From positions 21,243,092 to 21,307,091 of the forward strand of contig OX467090.1 of the NCBI GenBank assembly GCA_950106755.1: 64,000 nt of DNA. The letters run 5' to 3'. This stretch comes from Climacium dendroides. Taxonomy: Eukaryota > Streptophyta > Bryopsida > Hypnales > Climaciaceae. The position numbers were made by a program, and so were the translations under genes. Below are positions 22,350-32,790 of the stretch, one piece after another (position 1 is the first letter of the stretch; each line of letters opens with the position of its first letter). The notes under the pieces were generated by a model, which was not told the DNA's origin, did no database searches, and saw only the letters and a list, made by a program, of their open reading frames with translations.

Positions 22350-23173
22350 CTAACGAATGCAGGAAGATGCCTGCACGACCTCCATCAACTTATCGTACTC
22401 CCTCTTCTGTTTTCTATCGTCACAGAGCATGCGGCGTCCAATTCGATTGGCCGCATTCTCTCGGAAGGACTTAAGTCCTTCACGAGCCACGTGAAGATTC
22501 TGGAACCAAGGGAGCAAGACATCCAAGAAGAAAGTGTCCTTTACACCATTACCTCTGTATGACCATGACTCCGGTAAAATGGCGTTCTCAGCATTGTTAA
22601 GAATGTGCTTCATGAGACTGTCATCCACTATCACGGTATTTTGGGACGAGAACCTCCCCCGGTAGCCAGTGAACAAGGTCTCCAAGTTCTTAAGGAAGAG
22701 TTCCTTATTTGTGCCTGGCTCCCTGAATGTTGTAATTCTGGAGTTTTTTTCCCTACATTTCAGAGTCGTACAAGAGGTCTGTCCTAGTTTGACTACTGGT
22801 AGGTCGAGCCCCTTAAAGAGATAGGCGGCCACTTCATCAGTGGTGGAAGTCTTCATACTGCTCCACACTGAAATTGTAGCTATCTCTCCTAACGCACGTA
22901 AGAAATCAGAACATCCGGGACGGACATACACTAGCTTTGGCCCCACAACTGTTGGCTCAGAAGTAGAGTGCGGTTGGAATGCGTCCCCAGTCTGTTTGGC
23001 CCAACCCTTATACTTGTGATCTTCATAGGCGCACAATACCCCATTGAGGTCCAGGACGACGTTGATCCACTTGTCCACAGCCCTGGACTCCAATGGAAGA
23101 TTGACCACCTCCTTATGTCTTGGAAGATCACGTGGAGGATCAGATTCTTGATAAACAATGGACAAATGTGGAG
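22350..23173 (-). CDS. FCP1/NIF-type HAD phosphatase-like exon
   Basis: About 270 residues of the FCP1 homology (NLI-interacting factor) HAD fold. NVVLDLNGVL is in the place of the catalytic DxDGTL, VRPGCSDFLRAL follows, then ISVWSSMK at the second motif, and VIVDDSLMKHI at the last acidic motif. The second catalytic Asp is Asn here (DLNG), a change I recall also in some plant members; phosphatase activity is therefore uncertain. There is no in-frame ATG before the DLNG motif, so this must be a downstream exon. In FCP1-type enzymes the substrate is usually phosphoserine in a protein tail such as that of RNA polymerase II. The C-terminus is basic and helical (RIGRRMLCDDRKQKREYDKL). Confidence 0.75.
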
Positions 23174-26100
23174 CTAGTTATTATCCTGCATTCATAGCCT
23201 CTGGACATCGCGCTAATTGAAACGGTCGTTCAGATTTGTATACGTCACTAAACAAACACAGTATTCAGAATGTAAAATTCAAGACATACCTTCTGCTGCG
23301 AGGTCTCGGCTGTCTCCGCAGTAACATCCCTTGTCGTAGCGGTCGGCTCGGGTATCATGACCTCGAGAAGATCGGCATCAGGTATAACACTATCTTCAAG
23401 TACAAGAGCGGCAGTATTGAAGGATTCAAGCTTGTCCTCTTTGAAGGTGACATTCTGATCCGTCGGCTTGTAGACAACATTAGGCACATGTTTCGATGAG
23501 GTCAGTTCGGAAGTGAGTACACCTGATGCAACAGTAGGTGGCAACAAATCTACAACATTGACAGCGCCTGCAAGTCAGGAGTGTACAAAGGAAGTGTTGT
23601 AAGGAATCCGGGTATTACCGCTTTACATAAAAATGTTTTGATGTACATACACAATGTCTGAAAATTTTGAACTCCATGGTTCGGTCCACTAGAAGTTCAG
23701 CTATGTCAAAATTGTTGAGTTGTCTATGAAATAACTCTAAAACTACATACAGCCCACGTCAAAAACCAGATCGAGTCGAGCTAAAACTATACAAGAACAC
23801 CGAGTGATCATTGAGGTGTACCTGAGCCGGACTCTTGGCTAGGAGACACGGTTGGCTGGTCGGGGGTCTCCACCACATCACCACTACCTGCCTCTGGAGG
23901 AGCAAGTGCACACTGCGCCTCCACAGGTACCGGTGGTGCAACCGCGGATGATGGTGGAGGAGGTGGTGTCCTAAGCAGTAGATGCGAGGGTGGTGCAGGC
24001 ACCGCGAACTCTGACGGGCCTACCTGACCTGAAGGTGGGGCCGAAGACGGCGCTGATGGTTGGTTTTCAAGCCTCAGTTGAGGTGCCGTAGGCTGGACCT
24101 CGGCCATGGGCCTCCCACCCTTCATCCACAAAATCAAGGCGTCTAACTTGTCGTTAGCTTCCTTGGAATCTTGCAGCATGAACGTCTGCATGCTATCCAG
24201 CCTCTTGTTCATCTGCTGCTGCTGTAGGATGTTCTCCGCCCGATCTTGGAGCCGCTTCTCCTCGATCTCAGCAAACCTCCTCTTGAGGATGTCATCCACG
24301 AGTGAAGTCTTCCTTCTCTTCCGTGGATGGGTGGACGACGGAGTTGACGACGATTGCGTCTCAATCGCGTCTCCAGTTGACGCAGAGGAGCCACGATGCT
24401 CTGTTGGTGTTGCACGAACAGGCGATGAAGGAAGATCCGGCATTTCATCTTGCTGGCAATCCTCTACGTCGTCATCGGAGCTTGAGATCACTTCAGGCTC
24501 CTCAATAGGTCTCTTGCTCCGACGACCAGTGGATGGAGAATCCCACGGGGCCCTCCGCATTGTCTTCGCGGGCGAAGGTGTCAAATGAGACTCCCGTTGC
24601 CTACTTGACTTAGGCTCCTCCACTCTGTAGCCTGACTCCAGAAAGTTGGCCCTGTCAAGCAACATGGCCGTGGTAACGATGTCGTTCCAGAAGAGGGAGT
24701 CCTCTTTAACTCCAACTGCGAACACATTCACGGAACTCATCTGCGGTGACAGAAACGAGCGTTTAGCATCAGTAAACTATCATATCAGCTCGAGTGGAGC
24801 TGAATCAACGGACAATTAAGCTCGATTCGAATTGAAGTGACACTCATAGTGAGTTTGAAGGAATGTGAGGGAAGAGGGCATACCACCGCAGCGCATGTGA
24901 ACTTCCCTCCGGCGAAGACTGAGAACACACTGTCACCAGCCTTGCAGAAGGACTTCACCACCCACAAGTAGAATTCCATGTGAAGCTCTACGTTGTATAT
25001 GCGGAATTCCAGTTCATTGTATCCGCGCGGCGTGTTGAAAACCGGTGTGTCCGGAGCCCAAAATGCATTCGGGATTTTGACGTCCGTGCAGTACTCGGGT
25101 TTGAATAAGAACATGAGCAGGACCTTGGCATGGGACTTTGCCTTTGCCGACGACATGTCACCCAGACGCTCGTAGTCCCCGGGCATGTAGTCCACATACT
25201 CACACCTGAACTTGTGCAACTCCTCGTGGTTCTGCACAAACGCCGTTACTTGCGTCTGCTCCACTGCATCCGCACAAATAAAAAGCCAAATTGGGACCTC
25301 CTCCAACAGGGGCTTGCACTTCCCCATCAACGACAGCATGACGGTGTTGAAGTAGGGAATCGCGATTGTGCCCTTCTGCTTGGACAACACTCCCGAAATC
25401 AAACGGAAGTCAATGACCCCCACTTTCAGATCAGCCGGGGTGTCCACAGTCCACACACCGGTTGGCCATGCCGTGTGTCTGTCGTCCTTGATGTTGTATG
25501 GCGCATAGTACGCCACTGCTGACGGCGGGACGAAATTCTTTCTCTCTCTCAGAAAGACCTTGAAGAACTCAACAGCGTGCTTAGAAATTTCTTCTGTGGA
25601 CTTATTCTTGGACTTCAACTACTTAATCTCCGAAAAGAACTCCTTGCCAGGCCTTTCAAGGAGAACATTCATTGTGGCCGAGGTGACGAAATGTTTGGAC
25701 TTAAACTCCTTCCATTTCTCCGGCACGACCTCATTGTCCGCGTTCAGGAGTCCGAGTGATGGGTCAATTTTGTTCAACTCCTTCTTCACGAACTGTTTTC
25801 GTTTGCGCCTTTCAATCCAAGCACTCGATGAATAGCAACTTTCCAAAACTGACGATGACTGCTTGATCGTCACTTTCGGATGAGGCTGCTTTCTTTTGTC
25901 GCCAGACTTATTCAAAACATGGCTAGCGAGCTTTTTGAGGTCCTCGTACGTGAGATTCCCAAAGAATTTGAAATACTCCTTATTGAGCATTCCGTTCTCC
26001 GTTTTCCATGAAGGCTTGGCGTTAAACTTCTTGAGCGTGTCTGGGTCAACGAGCTCGCCATGTGCCGCACTGGAGATAACCTCACTCCAAAGGTTGAAGA

Positions 26101-27777
26101 CTTCGTCTGGTGCTGTGATAATTTTTACCTCGTTGGTTATCACCAGACTATTTTTTGCGTCTTTTCCTTTAGCCTTGGTCTGACCCTTTGCAACGTCGAT
26201 CATGGAGAACCGCATCTGCATGGCCTTCAGGAATTCCTGCAACGAATTGTCACATTGTCTGACAGTTAATGAATGATCTCAACTAGAGCTGAACTACTAC
26301 GGGGTTTGGTGGAAGGGACATATCACAGTGCAAATTCAGCTCGAGTCGAGGTGAATGCTTACCGCATATTTCATCTTATTGATGTGCGCCTCCTTGGACC
26401 GCCGGGAGCTTGTAACAGATCCAGAGGAGGTGTCATCCTTGGGATTCCGCGGTTTCCCCATCTCCTCCCAGACCTTCCGTGCCCCCAGAATGTTCGTGGC
26501 CCACGATGGCTGGATTGCTTGAAAGTGGTTCACGCGGTTGTAATACGCTGAAATGGATCGCAGAATTTCAGCGTCCTCGATCCACACAATGTAGCAACTC
26601 CATGCTCGGTAGTCGTTGACGATCTCGGGTGCGACATTGTACTTGGGGTCCTGCATTAGTTTATTATGTAGAAATCGCCGTCCTTGATTTCTTCCCACGA
26701 ATCATCACCGTCTCTTGTGGGCTTGTTCACGGGCATCACGCAGAGGGTCTGCCGATTGCTGTGGTCTGGCATATTTACGAGCCAGTGCATCATGTCTTCA
26801 ACGATGCGATCCTCCTTACTGCGGATGTTCAACGTGGCCGGTGCCTGAATAAGTTTGTCGATGGGAAGGGTCTTCTTCTCCATCTTGTACAAGAACACGT
26901 CCGTGCAAGTAGTCCAGAACCTCTTATAGGCCTTGTTGGACTCTTCGTAGTCCGGCTTCCTGTTCACCCGCAAGGACTCGGGAATGTCACTGAAGTCGCA
27001 GGCAATGTCGTCAACGCCGGACTGATCTCCCGATTTCTCCATGGACTTTTGCTGGGAGGAAGAGGCAAGGTTACTGGTTTGCCTTTGTTGTCTCCCAGGA
27101 TCAGCAGGCTTTTTGTTTCGTTGCCCCCTCCTCTGTGTATCCACAGGAGGTTGCTTGTCAGTGGAGATCTGACTCCCTCCTTGGCTCTCTACATTCAAGG
27201 ACACGGTGCGGGCAGTTTTGCTTTCCCGCTCTATGGTTATTTTCGTTTTTAGACAAGCAAAGTCTTGGAACATTTGCCTAAGCTTCCTACATAGTTTGTG
27301 GCCTGATATTGGATCTCCGTTTTCTTTCAAGAAGACCCTCTCATTCACCTTCTCCTCGAGCTCCCTCATGTGGTCCTGAAACGACGTAGTTTCAAGACTC
27401 TGGATGAGATTTGTCACGCGGAATGGTATTTTCTCGGAGTTGAAGTGGATGGTGAAGTTGTATTGATCTTTGGCGGGGACACCCAAGACAGCCGTTTGAC
27501 AGTGAATTTTAATCGTTGGTGGGATGTCTTCTACCACGTCCTTCACTTGCTCTTCGTAGGACATGGGGAGGAAGCAGCTCATCCCCCTGTATTTCACGCA
27601 GAAGGCAATGAGCTCTGTACAGGGGATCATGGTAAGGCTCCAGCACTCGACCCTCTCGGGGTAAGTGAATTCCCAGTACTCCCTGTCGTCAAGGAAGTCG
27701 TCCCCGTCATCCTCACTAACCTTCAGGACTTCTGTCCTTGTGAAGTATTGTTGCAGCTTCTCAACTTGGCTGTCCAT
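22350..27777 (-). CDS. Multi-exon gene: methyltransferase-like and FCP1-like parts
   Basis: Minus-strand exons inferred from splice signals: 26656-27777, 26363-26650, 24884-26236 (with an in-frame TAG at 25619-25621), 23822-24740, 23290-23567 and about 22350-23173. Phases agree across 26363/26236 (0/0), 24884/24740 (0/0) and 23822/23567 (1). The 24884/24740 join makes a motif like that of amino-group DNA methyltransferases: AGDSVFSVFAGGKFTCAAV is followed by a beta strand and an acidic residue (VFAVGVKED). No clear DPPY motif is seen, so activity is doubtful. The last exon is FCP1-like; it joins in frame to the exon ending at 23822 but not to 23290-23567, where a stop intervenes. The introns carry the 19-bp palindromes. 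It may be one gene with alternative splicing, or two genes. Confidence 0.55.
23290..23567 (-). CDS. Linker exon of the multi-exon gene
   Basis: Preceded by an acceptor-like ttgcag and ending in a donor-like gtatgt. In the phase given by the previous exon it reads 93 codons with no stop, rich in Thr, Glu, Val and Pro (VTAETAETSQQK at the end). It looks like a disordered linker. Splicing onward to the FCP1-like exon would hit a stop, so it may be a skipped or terminal exon. Confidence 0.5.
23822..24740 (-). CDS. Exon: end of methyltransferase-like fold, then disordered linker and coiled coil
   Basis: Starts directly after an acceptor-like caccgcag and opens MSSVNVFAVGVKEDSLFWND, completing the motif begun in the previous exon. 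There follows a Ser/Pro/Arg-rich stretch (nuclear-type basic run HPRKRRKTS), then a helical, Glu/Gln-rich segment (RRFAEIEEKRLQDRAENILQ) likely to form a coiled coil, and a Pro-rich tail. It ends at a gtacac donor in phase 1. Confidence 0.6.
24884..26236 (-). CDS. Exon with methyltransferase-like motif and one in-frame TAG
   Basis: Begins after the acceptor ttcgttgcag (26237-26246) and ends before gtatgc at 24883. It is open except for a TAG at 25619-25621, between EFFSEI-K and LKSKNKS. The part before the stop is Lys-rich and helical. The part after it has an alpha/beta look (VGVIDFRLISG, EEVPIWLFICADAV, LLMFLFKPEYC) and ends with GDSVFSVFAGGKFTCAAV, matching the FxGxG-type motif of permuted DNA methyltransferases. 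The TAG is one C-to-T change from CAG. The exon overlaps no other convincing frame. Confidence 0.6.
26363..26655 (-). CDS. Exon with short conserved-looking coding stretch
   Basis: Reads MQDPKYNVAPEIVNDYRAWS and continues about 96 codons to KYA before a gtaagc donor at 26362. Its ATG (26654-26656) overlaps the TAA stop (26656-26658) of the upstream frame as TAATG, and an acceptor-like taatgcag also ends at 26651. So it is either spliced to an undetected upstream donor or translated after termination and restart. Confidence 0.5.
26656..27777 (-). CDS. First recognised coding block of the minus-strand gene
   Basis: Open for 373 codons from ATG 27775-27777, preceded by an acceptor-like acgtgcag, to TAA 26656-26658. 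The N-terminal part is acidic with aromatic residues (DDFLDDREYWEFTYPERVEC). A middle segment is basic and disordered (RRGQRNKKPADPGRQQRQTS). The C-terminal segment has alternating hydrophobic residues around RFWTTCTDVFLYKMEKKTL. I do not recognise the family. A palindrome copy sits just upstream at 27817, as expected for a promoter-proximal or intron site. Confidence 0.55.
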   Translation of the reverse strand: MDSQVEKLQQYFTRTEVLKVSEDDGDDFLDDREYWEFTYPERVECWSLTMIPCTELIAFCVKYRGMSCFLPMSYEEQVKDVVEDIPPTIKIHCQTAVLGVPAKDQYNFTIHFNSEKIPFRVTNLIQSLETTSFQDHMRELEEKVNERVFLKENGDPISGHKLCRKLRQMFQDFACLKTKITIERESKTARTVSLNVESQGGSQISTDKQPPVDTQRRGQRNKKPADPGRQQRQTSNLASSSQQKSMEKSGDQSGVDDIACDFSDIPESLRVNRKPDYEESNKAYKRFWTTCTDVFLYKMEKKTLPIDKLIQAPATLNIRSKEDRIVEDMMHWLVNMPDHSNRQTLCVMPVNKPTRDGDDSWEEIKDGDFYIIN

Positions 27778-27835
27778 CTGCACGTTGTAGTGTGGTCAAC
27801 GTGTTAGCTTATTCATTTAGCTCGATTCAAGCTGA

Positions 27836-28680
27836 TCGCCTTTCATCACTACCTCTACTCAGGTCATCTATCTGGTTCTCACTTCTTAATTGTGCCCATC
27901 AGTTTACATGGACATTACTCTCGGAGGTGCACCTTCTTATATTTAGCGGAGGCTCAGTGGTGTTTTAATGGGTTTTTATCTATAACTCAGCGCAGTGTTT
28001 TTTGTTTCTGTTATGAGTGGGCTTATCATTTAGGTTTCCCTTGCGATATCAGTGATTTTTTCATTCTGTCTTTTTTTCCAGTGTTTCTCCCGACTAGTGA
28101 TTTTACGTGATGTCCCCTGTCTGGTTTTTTCGATTTTAGCTATCTCATAATACATAGTCTTTTATACGGATCATCTTTTTTAGGTGACTATGGTGTGTTT
28201 GGTTTATGATCAGCTCGATTCGAGCTGATCGTCAATGAGCTTCTTGCGTCGTAGAGTGACCCCCATGTTCTCTCTACCTGATTAAATCTCCTCGTTGTTT
28301 GGTTCATTGTTTCATTTTGTTATTGTTTATTCTCTATTTGATTTTCTTTGGTTGTTTTAGTTCGATTCGAGCAATATTATTATTTATTTATATTGAACTA
28401 CTGTTTATATTCTACATGAAGTCGACTCTGATTTTTAGGTTTTTTAGACGTTCATCATTTTCTAATGAGCTCGATTCGAGCTGATTCTACGGGTTGCTAC
28501 AACGTTCAGCATGTTCTCGCAACGGTCCTACGACTAGTAATTAGCTCGAGTCGAACTGATTATGTGGTTCTAATTCCTGCATATTCAGCTCGAACCCATC
28601 TGATTATGTACATTGCACTTTTGATATTCAATGGTGTTCAAGCTGAATTTGCATTGTAGTGTGACAAAAGTGACCCTCAA
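27836..28680. promoter_or_regulatory. Upstream region of the minus-strand gene with five palindromes
   Basis: No convincing coding frame. Copies of the 19-bp palindrome lie at 28210, 28357, 28467, 28541 and 28585, plus a half site near 28635 (gttcaagctgaatt). The density is highest here and in the mirror position at 34656-35250, upstream of the other gene. This suggests operator-like or binding-site clusters in both promoters. Confidence 0.6.
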
Positions 28681-30166
28681 ACTAACCCTATAGCAAACCC
28701 TCATTACAATGTTATTAAACCCTATGCAAACCCTCGTCCCAGTGCGACCACTCTTTTGTTTCAAATTTCCTACGAAAGAGTCCTAACCTATCAAATAACA
28801 CAATGACAACCTTCTGATACTTGTCTCCTTCCACAAATGAGAAAATCCTTGAAGTTGCTACCACAAACGTATCCAAATCGCACTACTGCAAATCCAAGAG
28901 TGCAAAACAAGTAGTGAGAAAACAAGAAAAGTACAATTGCAACTACTCAGTCACATGCAATTATTTTGGGAGACAGGCAATTCATTCGTCCCCAAGTTCA
29001 ACAGAATTGGAACATCAAGATGCAATTAAAACCAATGCTCCCAACTGTTTTCCCCCATTTTGTAAACGAAAATGAAACCCTCGTCCCACTGCGCAACATC
29101 AAAAAGCAATTGAAACCAATCTTTAGAATTGTTCTACCCCATTCTGTTGCCGCAAATGAAATCCTTGTCATAGTGCGTTGAGTTTACAAACTGTACATCC
29201 CGACACTACTGACTGTACAACATAAACAAATTCAGTGTGGGAGCAACGCGCTACTGAAGTCGCTGATTACAGCGTCACTTCCATACCTACGACTTCAGTG
29301 GAGGTGTTTTTGTTGTAGTGTGGGAGCGACATGCTACTGAAGTTGCTGATTACACAATAGAAACAAATTCCCCGCTTACAGAGTCTACATCCAAATAAAC
29401 GCAGACCAGAAAATTGCACCCAAACAAGTTGCACGCTTACACATCCAAAACAAACCAGATCAAAAGAAGAATGGAAGATTAGGTTACAATGACCTCGCAA
29501 TGACCTTGGAATTGCACCTACCCTGACCTCGCAAACTAAGCAAAACGGAACAATAGCCAGAAACAAACAAGCAAATGAAGCAACCAAAAATTCTTACCTT
29601 GCGCTTGATGAACACTGCTCTTTGTGCAGCCAAGCAATCTCCACACGAACCCACGTAGTGTCAATGCGCACCCACGAAGTCTCCAAGCGCAGACTACAAT
29701 AAAAACACCTCCACTTCCAATGGCTCCTAAACCCTAGCATGAAAATGTGTCCGTCCTTGACACTGCGCAGCTGACATCACGTGCTTTGTTTATAGTGCGC
29801 ACCAGAAACTCACAAACTCACATCCCTCACTCCCACACTCGTCGCTCGAATAGAGGGTTTGCGTACGTTGGAATAATTAGGAATTCACTGATTCTACAGA
29901 TGCATCACCCTCCGTCTAAATTATCCTCTGCCTGAATTGTGCACAATGCCTTCTGCCTGAATTACCCTCTGCCTGAATTGTACTCAAATGGGTTTGAGTA
30001 GTACTGATTATGCAGATGCCTAAACCCTTAACCCTAACGTCAACGTCCCTCGGTCCTCACAGTGCGCACCACAAACCCTAGTGCCTCGCTCCCACACTCA
30101 TCCTTCACAGTGCGCACCACAAACCCTAGCGCGTCGCTCCCACACTTATCCCTCACAATGCGCACT
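28681..30166. other. Non-coding spacer with scattered telo-box-like motifs
   Basis: aaaccct-type words recur near 28717, 29729, 30022, 30072 and 30119, some as AAACCCTA (telo-box), together with repeated agtgcgcaccacaaacccta and gcgtcgctcccacac words (30055-30160). No gene is supported. Telo-boxes are known plant promoter elements, but a decayed repeat would look the same. Confidence 0.4.
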
Positions 30167-30480
30167 AGAAACTCACATGCCTCACTCCCACACTCGTAGA
30201 TGACGGAGAACAACTACAGGAAAGGAGAACGCAGCAAAATGTACAGAGAAACTCAGACGCGCTTCCTCCAGCACGTACAGTATAGAAGAAACTCACATGC
30301 CTCGCTCCCACACTCGCAGATGATGGAGAACAACTACAAGAAAGGAGAACACAATAAAATGTACAGAGAAACTCAGTCGCACTTCCTCTAGCACGTATAG
30401 TATAGAAACTCAGTCGCACTTCCTCTAGCACGTATAGTATAGAAACTCAGTCGCACTTCCTCTAGCACGCATAGACGCAG
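30167..30480. repeat. Tandem repeats (about 120-bp and 37-bp units)
   Basis: A unit containing cactcgcagatgatggagaa, gtacagagaaactcag and cttcctctagcacg is repeated twice (30167-30286 and 30287-30400). A 37-bp sub-unit, actcagtcgcacttcctcta plus gcacgtatagtatagaa, is then reiterated to about 30470. Confidence 0.75.
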
Positions 30481-30537
30481 CGCGAAAGGCGGGCACCAAA
30501 CCCTAACCCGATCCCGACAACGCAAAATCGTGTTCAT

Positions 30538-30842
30538 ACCCGTCTCTGCTGGGACCCGCCTCTACTGAAATTCACCCTATTGATACCCGTCTGTGTTGTG
30601 ACCCACCTCTGTTGAAATCCACCCCATTTATACCCGCCTATGTGGGTACGCGCCTCTGTTGATACCCACCCTACTGATACCCGTTTCTGCTGGGACCCGC
30701 CTTTGTTGATACCCACCCTATTGATACCTGCCTCTGCTGATACCCACCCTATTAATACCCGCCTATGTTGGTACATGCCTGTACTGATACCCACCTTGTT
30801 GATACCCGCCCTATTGATACCCGCCTTTGCTGATACCCGGCC
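30538..30842 (+). repeat. Minisatellite, about 18-20-bp units
   Basis: About 16 degenerate units of the type tgatacccgcctctgctg and tgatacccaccctat. It is GC-richer than its surroundings. The open frames on both strands here are the repeat read in frame. Confidence 0.85.
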
Positions 30843-31689
30843 CCTAGTATTTCGAGCATATCACAGGTTTTGAAGATTATATGTGTTTTTTTGCATTTCA
30901 ATAAAAAAGTTAGGTAATAGTAAATGTAAACTTGTAAAAAATTTATTCCCAATAGTTGGCAAACATTATGTATGTTGACATTTAGAGTTGGTAACATTAA
31001 CTGGATTGCTTCGAGATTATTATTGCCAACACTATATTTCATCACTAGTGTACCTAGAACTGTGAACAATTGGTTATACCTACATGCCTTATTGAGATCC
31101 GTTCATTTATACACTTCTTTACTAATATGTTTTCATGATATTGTTCTGAAACACAAAAAACATTGTAACCAAGAAGTTGGTAAGCACTAAATATTAGACA
31201 AATTTTTCATATTGAAGCCCTAAACTTCACTTCTAATTCAAGATTTCGTTTCGTCCCCTTAAAGTTTACAATTAAGGCAGCTATTCCTAGTTTATATTGT
31301 GACAAACTTATTTTCTTCAAAATCCTTTTTTTTAAGAAAGACTATTTGTTTTTGTTTTTTTTTCAGAAAAGTTTACTTCGTGTTCTCTTGTACAGAATCG
31401 AAATTGAAAAACGTGGTAATAAAAAAATTTCATTAATGTAGTGTTGCACAATTATATTCAGTCTCAAACCACTTGCAAAATTGTTTAGGACATTTTCTGG
31501 GCCAATCACGTTTAAAAATTCAATTACATTAATTTTTTGGTGAAGCGACTATGGATTATCATCGAAGAGGGCGTTCCCAACTTTGCATGAACTTGAGGCC
31601 AGGTGAAAAAATACCATTACATTTTCTTTTAAAAAAATGCCCATAGACTATCCTCCAAGAGGGTGTTTCCAACTTTTTCCAAAAACAAA
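30843..31689. other. AT-rich spacer, no feature seen
   Basis: No gene. ttttgaagattata and aggtaatagtaaatg words near 30870-30925 recur at about 32105-32155, so a fragment is directly repeated. Confidence 0.4.
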
Positions 31690-32790
31690 TTATCTCATTG
31701 ATTTTGCATAAGTCAATTGAAATTCAGTCAAGGCCAATTAAAACGGACCCACTAAATGCATCTACAAGTTCTAAATTTTTTTTGGTTGTGGGTTGGTCAA
31801 TGCATGTGTAAAAAAAAATTAATTGGTGACCTCCATGTTTATATAAACCAAAAGTCTTAAAATTGACTGTAGTTTGTGGTACCAACGTCATAAAACTCAA
31901 ACAAGGCCAATTTAGATGGGACCAAAACATGTGTCCACAAGTTCTAAATTTTTTTTAATGTGGATTTGGTCAATGCATGTGTCGAAAAAAATTAATTGGT
32001 GACCCCCATGTTTCTTTACAAAAAAAATAGTCAAAACAAGTTACTAATTTACATTGAACTCACTTTTTTGACCAATAACCTTTTTCAACAGGTCATACGC
32101 TTTGACGATTATACAATTTCTTTTGCATTTTGATGAAGAAATAAGGTAATAGTAAATGGAAACTTGTAAAAAGAATTTAGAACTTGTGGGAAAATACTTT
32201 GGGCCCATCTAAATTGGCCTTCATTGATTTTCATGACATTGGGACCCAAAAATACAGTCAATTTGAAGACTTTACGTTTGAAAATACATGTGGGACACCC
32301 ATTTATTTTTTTCACACATGCATTGACCTAACCCACAACCAAAAAAAATTTAAAACTTGTGGTAAAATACTTTGGGCCCATCTAAATTGGCCTTCATTGA
32401 TTTTCATGACATTGGAACCCAAAAATACAGTCAATTTGAAGACTTTACGTTCGAAAATACATGTGGGACACCCATTTATTTTTTTCACACATGCATTGAC
32501 CAAATCCACAACCAAAAAATATTTAGAACTTGTGGGAAAATACTTTGGGCCTATCTAAATTGGCCTTGATTGATTTTCATGACATTGGTACCGCAAACTA
32601 TAGTCAATTTTAATAGTGTAGGTTTATAAATACATGTGGGTCACCAAATGAATGTATTTTTTTCGACACATGCATTGACCAAAACCACATCCGAAAAGAA
32701 TTTAGAGCTTGTGTACACAGGTTTTTGGACCATCTAGATTGGCCTTGATTGAATTTCATGACGTTGGTATCTCAAGGTTTTATGACGTTC
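31690..32790. repeat. Inverted-tandem 173-bp repeat array
   Basis: Two reverse-oriented units (acaagttctaaatttt words at 31764 and 31937) are followed by four forward units (aacttgt at 32181, 32354, 32527 and 32706), spaced 173, 173 and 179 bp. Shared words are catctaaattggcctt, attgattttcatgacattgg and acacatgcattgac. The first two forward units are almost identical. The arrangement resembles the subrepeat-built inverted repeats of the Tc1-like element but the sequence is different. Confidence 0.85.

Noticed and set aside
24106..24588. Plus-strand 160-codon frame opposite the linker exon
   Set aside because: It lies antisense to an exon with good splice signals and has no motif of its own.
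26629..27252. Plus-strand 207-codon frame
   Set aside because: Antisense shadow of the minus-strand coding block 26656-27777.
30534..30794. Open frames on both strands over 30534-30873
   Set aside because: They arise from the 18-20-bp minisatellite.
10840..32790. CRISPR-like array from the regularly spaced repeats
   Set aside because: Units of 170-190 bp are tandem subrepeats without unique spacers, in a eukaryotic genome.
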